Shown here: in pieces, positions 36,508-47,300 of the stretch
Numbering within the stretch: position 1 is the stretch's first letter
Layout of the letters: the number at the start of each line of letters is the position of its first letter
Origin: Tubiluchus corallicola
Taxonomy: Eukaryota > Priapulida > Priapulimorpha > Priapulimorphida > Tubiluchidae
DNA length: 64,000 nucleotides
Direction: 5' to 3'
NCBI GenBank assembly: GCA_030141605.1
Contig: JAQGDQ010000092.1
Coordinates: 492,001-556,000, forward strand
Program-made: the position numbers and the translations under genes
The notes under the pieces: model-generated
Told to the model about the DNA's origin: nothing
The model's database searches: none
Seen by the model: only the letters and a program-made list of their open reading frames with translations

Positions 36508-39500
36508 GTCTGCGCTCAATGATTTAACTTCGAATCCGTTTTCTAAGATGACGACGCGCCATCTATGGGGAATTTTAATCAAGCGCATAACTTGTAAGAA
36601 TCACATCACTTTTAAAAACACTCATTCAACAGCAGAGTATTATACAATGAAAAACGTTTGACTTTAGGTATTTTTTGCTTTATTATTTAACTTTGCTAAT
36701 AATACTTGTTTTATAAAGTTGTATTTATATGACAAAGCAATTATACGCAACCTAAATGTTAAAATTACTTTACTTATGTCATGCTGACGATCATGAAATG
36801 GATACATTAATAAAATAATCTCAGCCAAGATTATTCATTATGGTACCAATGAAAATTAACTTAATATTTTTATGGATGTTGTTAATTTATTGATTAACAG
36901 ATTGTAGTACACAAGTACACGCATTCATTAATAGAACTGAATCGATAGCCCCGTGCAAAAATAATATAAAATCTCATTACTTACATTTTAATTTAAATAC
37001 CTATTGGATTTACCTTCATACACAAATTGAAATGATAAGCTGAAAACAAACATTACAATTGGTATTTTGCCATATCAGTAGCAATAATTAACAACTCAAC
37101 AGCATAATACATAAAAATGCTTATAATTTCAAAATAATAAAAAAGCAACAAGAACGACAGCGATTACGAAAATGTTCTCGATTGTATCAAAAAACCTGAT
37201 TAGTAGAAATTCTAATAGTTATTAACATTATTAAGAGAATTTGATGCATTATGCAATAGTGATTGCTAAAATTATTACATACAAGGGAATGCACGGGGAT
37301 CATGACATTAGCACAATTGTAATAGTAATAGCTATCTACTGTTACAGTAACAGTAACAGTTATTTTTAAGGTTACGCCAGCCATAATTCTAGGCAAGATA
37401 CTAATTCTATGCAAGTGTCATGCATACCTTACTATAAAATCACATTCCCGTACACATTCATTTCACTTCATGTTCTGCTTTAATATTCATGAGAATTTAG
37501 TTAGACATTACAGCAGTAAGAGGCATTTAATTTTTAGCCTTAATTAGAAGTTTATTATTCTTATTACAGAAAAACATCCATAAACTTGCACTGTCCAGCA
37601 AAAATATGCAAAAAATTTTGGTTTGATCATTTATGCTTCAGTACACGTTTAATTAATAAATTAAAACTTATAGTCAAAAACCATTTTTTGACTGAACCTT
37701 GCACTTTCCGTGAAAGCTTTTTCTCGGCAGTTTTCACGGTCCCTTTTAAGAATATTAAGGGTGGCTATTGGCAGCCTTAAGCATTTTGAGATATTAGACT
37801 GAAAGAGTTACAATGGAAAAAGCACACAAGAACTAATATGAGTAGGCAAATGAAAGTGCTACTAACATAGAATTAAACTGTTAGCTAGTTTTTGAATGGA
37901 GAATTCAAAAATTGGGCTATAATACGTACAAAATGCATTATACGGGTACAATAATTACTAGTTTTTGTAATAACTCAAAGTATATTGATGTCTTAAGTAG
38001 AAGTGTGCTGTTTTGTAAAATTATAACTAGTGTTGTTTAGAAAACAGTTAGAAATTTACACATTCTTTCACAGGGTTTGAGAAAACCATAACAATTACAA
38101 CTAACCATAACAATTACAGCTATGCCATTTTTGCTAAACTGCTTAGCTTAGCTAGATGCCTATGACACACCCATGGAGTTAAAATCGCATCATAGCTGTG
38201 TAGGTAGTTATTTAATAAAACTTATCTTCATTATGATGATGCTCGTATGACTGAAAGAGAAGAAAAGAGAAATACAGAGTCATGTTTGTTGTGAAAGTGA
38301 AGATTCTTAGAAGAAGAACATTTCAGCTATGAGGCATGATGACAAATAGGTCTAATACTTCAGGGCATATAAAAGATAGAAACCAAAGTCATAATAATTG
38401 CATATATCATAGACAAGCGTGAACTATGCAAAAAACTGTGTGTTTGTATAACTCTTTGAGTGCCACAATAACATCCTCAAAATAACTATAGTTAACTTTG
38501 TAAATGGGAATCTTGTACTGTTATCATTGAGTTTAGTTAATTCGGTAACACAGGTACTGCAGTACAACAGTATTTTGAAAACAAGTCGCAAGGGTCTACG
38601 AGACAATCTCAATGAATGCACTTCGCATTAATGAAGAAGTCCCATGCAAGTGGGATTGAGCAAAATATGTAATACTGGCTTAACTTACTTAAGAGTTATT
38701 GGAACTCAACAATAACACAAACATCAGTGAAGTTCTGTCCTATGCATTATCTCCATTACCAATATCAGTGATAAGCTGGAAATAACTGGCCATTGGCCAG
38801 GCAGCCTTAGCAGAAAAGATAAGTCGCACAACTGAACTAAAATAAAGGAGACTGAAAAGAACGTACAAAGAAAAAGTTCAATGGGTCATAAAACTAGCCA
38901 ACCAGTAAGGAACATTATTCTTTCAGTTGGCACAGACTGATTATACTGTTTTGCTTTTATCATTTTTCGCATCATAATTTGCTTATGCCATTGGTCATGG
39001 AATTGCTAATGGTCAACCGATGAAGAATCATCAAAGCATCATTCCAAATATAATATGAGGTTATGCACTTGCTCAGGGTAGGAAAGAGAACCACGTTGAA
39101 TGTACTTAGGCATTCCCAAATTTGGCAATATTAAAGCAGCCTAATGGAACTCAAGCCACTAAATTCATCAGTGCATCCTATAGATAAACCTACCCAAAAT
39201 GTAATACCGTGTCTGAAGCTAGGATAGTTGTATGGCACAGTAAAATGCATAGAACAGCTGTTACTAGGACCTTCTGATGCAAAGCTGTACATTTCACCAT
39301 CAACAATGGAATCATTTAGGGAAAATGAAACGAGTGCATATTCAAGTACCCGGGAAAAAAGCAGTAGAGGTGACTCATCATTTTCTCTTGATGGCCCAAA
39401 ATACATGGTTTTGAAAGAAAGTTTTAGTACACCAAAATCATTATGGCCAGTAACTGTGCTTCCTGTGGCAAAATCATAATCAGATGCAATTTTAAAGATG

Positions 39501-39989
39501 ATCACAGCTCTTATTCTGGAGCAAAGGCATGCAAATCTTTTAAGTCATTACAATATTATGCAATGTTGTCCATAATAAAAGGCGTACACAATAATTAGTT
39601 TGAATCATGTTCCATGCATGTGAAGGCTCTAAGTAATAAAGAACAAATAAAATCTGTAAATCTGACAAAGTTAAAATGAGGAATTGGACTGTGCAAAAGA
39701 GGTAACATAGTTGTGGGAGTAATGATATAATCTATATAAAGAAATTATTACCTAGTAATTTATATAAGTGATGAAATATTAAGGTTAGTTACTGAATTAA
39801 GAAAGGACTAACACATGAACCATTGAAGAAGAAAACACTGCCTCCTATTTAGATTATTTTGGTGTGATTCTCCAGTTTTCCTTGGCGTACATAAAACTCA
39901 ATCATTTTTGGATTTTAATGTCCTTTAAGTTAAAAATATTAAATATAGTTTACTTAGTGTTTTCATTTGCATGATCATGGCAGTTTTGG

Positions 39990-39995
39990 TTTATT
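39990..39995 (-). terminator. Candidate polyadenylation signal of VPS35L
   Basis: AATAAA on -, about 425 nt beyond the stop codon. A variant ATTAAA lies closer, at 40196-40201, about 220 nt beyond the stop. Either could be used. Confidence 0.35.
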
Positions 39996-40419
39996 ATAGT
40001 ACTTTTGCTCCAATATCTCAAATTGCTCAAAAGTGGCAGAGGGCCACCCTTAATATTCTTAAAGAAGACCATCAGAGCATAAGAAAACCACTGAGAAAAA
40101 AACCCGAGGAAAATGCAAGGTTTACCGCATCGGCTGCCAGACTATTAATGTACTCTTTTGTTAATTTAGCATATTTCGCACAAAAACCCGATGAATTTAA
40201 TAGCATACAAATAAGCTAAGAAACTCCATTACAGAAAAGTTAGATTCCAGCATAGTATGGAGAATCACGGCTTTCTTCCATACAGCGCCTTATTAAGAAA
40301 ATTCACTTTCATCGAGGCCATGTAATTACGTAAATAAAACATATAACAAGTCCTATCAAGTCCAACAAAGCCATAGCAGTTTTACCCTATTGTTATCCAA
40401 TATCATTTCAAGAGTTTGA

Positions 40420-41364
40420 CTATAAAAACAAATCAGAGAACTTATCAGGTATATTTTTATCTGGTGAAATTTTCTTTTTTACTGTATCAGCTATTCTTCT
40501 CTGAAAATTTTTGTTTGTTGCTGAAACATTTTTGACCATTTTCCAAAGCTTAACTAAGAAATCACAGAATTCTGTATTTGACAAATCACCATGAGCGACA
40601 GCAATATGAAACAATTCAAGCGAAAGATTTTCCTGTCTTCCAGATGCCTTGAAATGCTCCAACTCTTGCAAATCTCTGGTGATTTCCTCAATAATGATTG
40701 CGGAAAGATTCCGAATTTCTGCCAAGAATTTCGGATCACTCCCATACAGCCTGTCATTTGAATCGATGCTTCCAACATGATAAATATAATCCTCTTGATA
40801 TAATGCAGACAAGAGGCAGAGAACCCGTATGTATGACAAAGCCTTGCCATCACTATTATAGTCCCATGTGTAATTCTGTAGCACATTCAGCAAGCCACGT
40901 ACTAGGTAAAGAACACCTTGTTCTGGCGGATCAGGTACAATGACTAAAGCTGAACACATGTTACTCACAAATTCTAAAAGCATTGGTTCAGTGGAACGAA
41001 ATTTTCCGTCAACCTCTAAAGACCTAGGTACATCAGGCAGCGAGGATATAGCGGCTTTGAAGAATGCATCCGCTTGAGCCAGACACTGATTCAGCAATGC
41101 CACCTGTCCAGAGACTAGATACAGGTTGAGCTTTAGAAATATGCTACTGATGCTAGGAATAGTTATGAAACTGTAAGCAGCACAAGCATGTACGAACGCG
41201 CTAGTTTTCCGTGTGTGCCGACCTTGAACAATGAGGTGTGTTTCCATGGCAAGTTGATTAACAGAATTGACAAGCTGAGTGAGTACTGGTTCCAAGTTGG
41301 TAAAAGAAGCTCTACATTCCACTGCATAATTCAGCTGTTGTTCGAAATCTGGACTTATCAACAC
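40420..41364 (-). CDS. VPS35L: VPS35L last coding exon
   Basis: 315 codons including the TAG (residues 679-992) after acceptor TTTTTTTGTTGAAG. It encodes the C-terminal solenoid that binds VPS29 in the family: [69 protein letters not shown] and [16 protein letters not shown]. The basic tail ([11 protein letters not shown]) is less conserved. Confidence 0.95.
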   Translation of the reverse strand: MLISPDFEQQLNYAVECRASFTNLEPVLTQLVNSVNQLAMETHLIVQGRHTRKTSAFVHACAAYSFITIPSISSIFLKLNLYLVSGQVALLNQCLAQADAFFKAAISSLPDVPRSLEVDGKFRSTEPMLLEFVSNMCSALVIVPDPPEQGVLYLVRGLLNVLQNYTWDYNSDGKALSYIRVLCLLSALYQEDYIYHVGSIDSNDRLYGSDPKFLAEIRNLSAIIIEEITRDLQELEHFKASGRQENLSLELFHIAVAHGDLSNTEFCDFLVKLWKMVKNVSATNKNFQRRIADTVKKKISPDKNIPDKFSDLFL

Positions 41365-44300
41365 CTTCAACAAAAAAATATATAAGCTAAATGTGCACAT
41401 TGTAATAGGTAAATGAAAACTAGTTTTGTTTTTAACACTGCATTGAGTACGTTGGGAAACCATGGTATGTTTTGTATCAGACGTGATCTTTATTGCAAGC
41501 CATCATCGTATTTCTCAAGTGGTAACTTGCATCGTCTTCCACATGAATGTGACAGTAACTTGGGCAAGGAAATACAAATTTATGTACCAATATTACCAAA
41601 AAGCTGTCAATTAGTTATTTGTTACTGCTTTAAAACTTTCGTTCCAATTAAAAAATTCCAAAAACTTTATTATTAAGCATAAGGATGAACTTTGCTGTAG
41701 TATCATGGTATCACTGTTTTTTTCTCTGGGAAAATTCCCAGCCTTATCTGCATCAGACATTAGTCAATACAACTAAAATTTGTCATAATCTGCAACTATA
41801 AGCATACCTTTTTTAGAAACTGGCACACTAAGTTGCCAATACATCTTTTCTCATCCTCCAGAGTCAGAGCATTCACCGAATCATGCATAGTTTTAGCTAG
41901 GAACATCAGGGCATTCACAATGACTGGGTCAGAAGTTGGCTCCGGCTGGTATTTGACAAAGCCATCTAGGAGCATTTTGCATACCTCCACTTTGATGGAT
42001 TCCTTTTGAAAAAGATCAATAAAGGGCAGAAACTTGTTCATAGAAAACAAAACCAAAAAGTTATGCATATAAGTGAGAATTTTATCCACAATAGCTTGCA
42101 ATTGGGAATAGTGTTGTTCGAACGCACGATCTGGTGTCATGTGTTTTATGATATCGGCTAAGATGGTATTAACCTCACGTTTGGTGAAATGACGCAGCGC
42201 ATATTCCACCCACACTTCAGCACAGCTCATGTACTCTGCCGGTGTACCAAATTTCATTATAGATTTCCATACATCATTAAGTATTTGTAGTTTATGATTT
42301 TCGGGAGGGTCGGCAACAACGAGGCACAGTCCAAGAGTGCGAAACAGCAAGTGCTTTGGAAATCCAGAATCTTGGCACTCGCGTATATGTTCAATGAATT
42401 GACTCGCTCTAGCTGCAATGTATTCCGGTTTAAATGCTGACATTATAGAATTGATCAGCAATGCACTATTGCACTGCTTTTTACAATTAGATAATATTGT
42501 TTCTAACGTGTTATCAAGTGCTTTAAAAGCTATGCACTGCAGCATCCAATCAAGAGCAGGAGAATACAGCTGCAAATAGTTTGGCATTTCTACTTTCTGC
42601 AAAGCTAATATATTTTGAACTGTGTCACCCTGAACTTGTCTAAAGGTTTTCAGAAAGTCATCAAAGCCCTCCATTAAGTAGTCTTTAGAATCAGAGGCAA
42701 CTGACATACCTACACGGCAAAGATAAGCTCGAGCATAAACAGCAACAAGTGGATCTCCAATTCCTCGCATCATGAAACACAGCTTCTTCAGCGCCTCCTT
42801 GTGTTCATTTTCTTGTAAAAAATAGTAACATTTTAGAATAGCGGCTTCAACATATAACCTAGGAACAAGCTCGCGAATTGACGCAATTTTATAAAACCAA
42901 TTTCGGCATGTTTCCTTAGCAGACTCAGACACTTCACTGGGCTTAAAATGTTCTGGCAGTTTAGAGGTCACTGTGGACTTTCCAGGTTCGACGTATTGGG
43001 CCTTTTCATGTATGCGATCATAAACTAACCGTCCAAATGTGTCCAAGATATCGGTCACAAGAACAAACTTGCTGGGATAAAACTGTATGACTGATGTATC
43101 AACCAGAAGTTTAGCACACTGAATAGCTATTTTTAATGCTTTGACACGTTGATCTTGCTCCCATGCTAATATGAGAGTGCGATTGAGTTCTTCAATACGA
43201 TTAATGTATTCTTGCTGGCTTAAATTTAGCATTTCCTTGACTGAACCTTCCTCGAAATCATCCAGCTGCTCCAAGCGGTTTTTAACCTGTGATAATAATA
43301 ATAAGAGTTGATTTACCAAAGGCACTTTTAAGGCTTAAAACCTCTGCAAGTGCTTTAAAGGGTATTTTTGCTTTATGAAGTTGGCTGGTTATAAGATAAT
43401 TAGTTGATTGTAAAATACGTGACTGAGAAACTAATTATGATGAGGTAGTATTTCGTCAACAACTGCCACTGCAGAAAAGTTTGGAAGTCTCTCAAAATAA
43501 ACACACTTCAAAATACCCACAACACCCTCATGTCACTAACTCTACACAGACAGTTGTTTAATTCATTACTCTGACGAAGTCTCATCTTGTCTCATCTCAA
43601 GTTAGAAAACACTTGATTTTACAGACCCCTAATTTTTACTACTACCACTGATTAAATATGCTTGCATCAACTTCCAAAGGTTAAGTGTACAGACTCCAGT
43701 TCTTGTTTCGCTATTACCTGTTTATTGCTTGTTAGATTACCTTGTCTGTCACTGTTGATTGGCCTTTTAAAGCAGCCTTTTCAGCCGGAGAAAGATCGAA
43801 GGTGGTGAATGTCAATTTAGATTCGGATGTGGTGTACTTTGCCAGAATTGCAGCTTTCTTACTTTGCCATGGTTCAAAAGTTTCTTGCTGTTCTTTTCTG
43901 TTGATGAAGCTTCCGCTCTTTCCAGAAAGGGAACCAGCTGACTAAAATGATGTTCCAAACTTTTGTTAACTAAGTTTCAAAACTTTTTTATACTGAAGTA
44001 CTTCCTTAACTTCAAATAATGATGTTACAAATGGTACACTCACAATTGAACTCTATATAAGTGATGATAAGGCAAAATTCAACAACATATATAATTATGT
44101 AAAATTTGAATTGAACAATGCCATATATTTGAATTTTGCCACTGGAAAAAATGACACATAAAACAAAACCAGTTAGATCGGATTATGGTAAATTTTAAAA
44201 AATACACGACAAATTTTTTCACTGAAAGATTATAGGGCTTCCGATTTTCCGCAGTCGGACGGAATTCACGGAAATGGGCAACTAAATAGCTACTTAAAAT

Positions 44301-47300
44301 TGGCCTGATTCCCGATTTGTTGTAAATTTAATGCGTACTAGAGACGAAATTACTTCACTTTTTACTTTCCCACAAATTTAAGCAGTTTTGTCAGATTCTT
44401 GAAGGTCTTGCTAGAAGCTTTCCCTCAATATTTACTTTTAATGCAACTTGCGCAACCACTAAGTCTCTTCTACGTTTTTTTTTGCATTTACCACGAGAAA
44501 TACGGAAATCTTTAGTTTGAGCTTGTAGCGAATATAAAGCAAACAGTGAAAAGGTTTCCCACTTTCAAACAGCATGTGACCATGGCTAAAACTCATTTGA
44601 ACTTTATTCCTTTAACTAGTTAAGTCTATTTAGTTATTTTAAAATGGGTGATGAAGGCGGTGCGGTGCGAAAGAAAACAAAACGATCTGTGCCACTTGTG
44701 TGTGTTACAGCTGGGAAAGAGCCAGGCAATTTTCCGATGATTTATATGAAGATTCCAGTGTATTGTTTTAAAAATGCAAATTAAATGTTGGTGTTCTTAT
44801 GTATATGTAAAGCCATAAAAATATCTGATAGACTATATGCTTAATTCAACTTAATTTTTTTATTTACAATATACAACATATTACACAATTTGATGACAAA
44901 TATTAACTATAAGGGCATCCTAACATCAAATTTCAGTGAAGCGGAATTGACAATTCTTTGAAACGGAATTGGGTCAATTTTGAAACGGAAAATCGGAGGC
45001 CCCAAAATTACAGATATGAGATATGCTTCATCTCATTTTAAGTTTCCTGAAAAACGTCAAGACCATGATGCCTTTGAGTTTAGTTAATACTATATGTAAC
45101 TGACAGATATCATTGGAATAGTCATCCATATGTAAAAAAGTATTACTGAGCCATGCTTTGAGTGGGGACAAATTATTTGTAAGCCTCTTAAAAGTACTAA
45201 GCATATCTTCACTAAAATTTATGATTAAAGTGCTTCTGTTATTCCTAAAAGTTAATCAGGAGTGCAGCATCATCTGGTTTTCCATTTTTGTTTCACCATC
45301 TTGTTTTGTGCAAAACCTATGGTAAACGACTATACGTCAATTTAAAAATGTGTGGCGGCAGATCAAAGAGCAGAACAGAATATTAATAATTAAGTTAACG
45401 ATACCTCGATTGCCATCTGTGATAAAGGATCAAGCTCAGCCATTTGCGATAGCGGGTCCATTCCTTCTAGGACTGCAGTGAGCGGGTCGAGAATTGGGAT
45501 GGACATCCCACCTTTCTTGGGGGTACTTGATCCAGAGCTACCAGTGGTGCTAGTCTTACTACTGCTCGCTACATACCCCAGCTTACCTAGCTTTGTAGAA
45601 GCTACCTAAAATATTAAATACAGTGCATGTAAAGTACAGAAGGAAGTTACACTTAAGGCAACCAAACTCCTTACAGTCACAAGTAGGAAGCAATTAATCT
45701 ACAGAGTTCTGATAGATTATTATAAGCATGCATCTGAATGGATGGTATTATCCTATTACAGGTTTTCAGAAAATTATTAATTAGACATGGCTGAAATGTC
45801 ACATATTGTAAGAATGCTGACTAGTGTATAAAATACACTCATTTGCCTCCAATAACTTTAAATAATTTTATTTATGCATGCTAACTAATCATTGTGATAC
45901 TAACACTGAAATAAGAGACTGTTCAAATTAATTATAAATTTACAAATTAAATACAAGTGAATTACTCAACGATTTGCACTAGACAGTATAAGTTAGTAAA
46001 CATGTACGTCTTTATAGAAAAACGTATTTCAACTAATAAGCTAGGAGAGAATATCCCCGACTTGGCGCTGTTGCTACATACATATATACATACAGAGAAA
46101 ATATAATAATTATAAGAATATGAATAATAAATTATATACATTTTCTACTTACTACAGTATTAGAGTTGATTATTATAGCTTTTCCCTACTCATTTATTTT
46201 GCTGTCTTAAATTATTTTTGTTTGTCTTTATTGACATAATCTTGTTGAAATTTAAATTACTTTATTATTTTTGCCTTTATTGTTATCTCTATTGTACCCT
46301 ACTTATGTTTTGATATTTTTTATTTATTTTTGTTGAAAATATATTAATTAGCATTCCATATATTAACTAGCGTCCAATAATATCAGTATTAATTATTACA
46401 GAAGCTGTTACAAAAATAAACTACTAATGCTACTATTTGCAGCCAAAAGCTAAACACTAAAAGTTTCTCTCTGTGAGTAAAGTCGCACGTGTGAATGACT
46501 TGCCAACTTCTCTCACAACTTGTTGCACAACTTCTCTCCAGAGTAGAGTCGCACGTGTGAACGTCTTGGCAACTTCTCTCACAACTTTCTGTAAACTCAG
46601 GGAGTTACTGAGAGTTAACCTGCGCAATAAGTTACCAAGACGTTCACACGTGCAACTTCACTCTCAGAGTTGACTTTCGCAATAAGTTGCGAGAGAAGTC
46701 GCTACTTCTGAATGCGTATTAATAATTAAAGCATCTGCCATAAGTTTAATGTGCCCGCAGCTTATAATATGGATCATGTTTGCGTAAAAATATAAGCTTG
46801 CATATTAGCAAGTTTAAACTACCAGCCTGGTAAGCTGTGGTACAACAATTTGTTGTCATTCATTCTGATATAAAACTAAAGGCAGTGGCTAGAGGTACGG
46901 ATCCGTACTCGTTTTTTCAGCGATACCGAATACGGATCCATGCTTTTTGTGACATTTACAAAACATGCGGATTTTGACAATTTTTACGACACATATGGTG
47001 TTTGACCATGTGCCTTCACATTGTTGAAAAGTACTTGCCCACTTCATGAAAATGGTGATATGGCATTATACAGCCTGTAGCCGTACCGTTTTTCTTCGGT
47101 ACCATTTTTCTTTGTGATATAATAGTTACACTGTAAATATTAGTCTCCTTTCATTGTCTTGCAAATTGTTAGCTTTGATATTGCTGTGTGTCACATAAGC
47201 TACCAATTAATAGTTTGTTTGCTTTATTTTGTTTATTGTTACAAAAAACTTTAGTATTTTGATGTGTAGTAGGCCAGTTAGCAAGAGTTTAGCTCTTAGT

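Larger units (their letters stand above)
34197..40419. other. Intergenic DNA between the LINE and VPS35L
   Basis: Mostly featureless AT-rich DNA. It holds one copy of the (ATG)n-tailed repeat (36438-36507), a short TAACAG run near 37340 and a 20 bp direct repeat near 38086-38122. A - strand open frame covers about 39131-39543 (roughly 137 codons, not starting with ATG), with a possible acceptor upstream. It matches nothing I recognise and is within the size range of chance frames here. The lower end includes the VPS35L 3' UTR. Confidence 0.5.
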
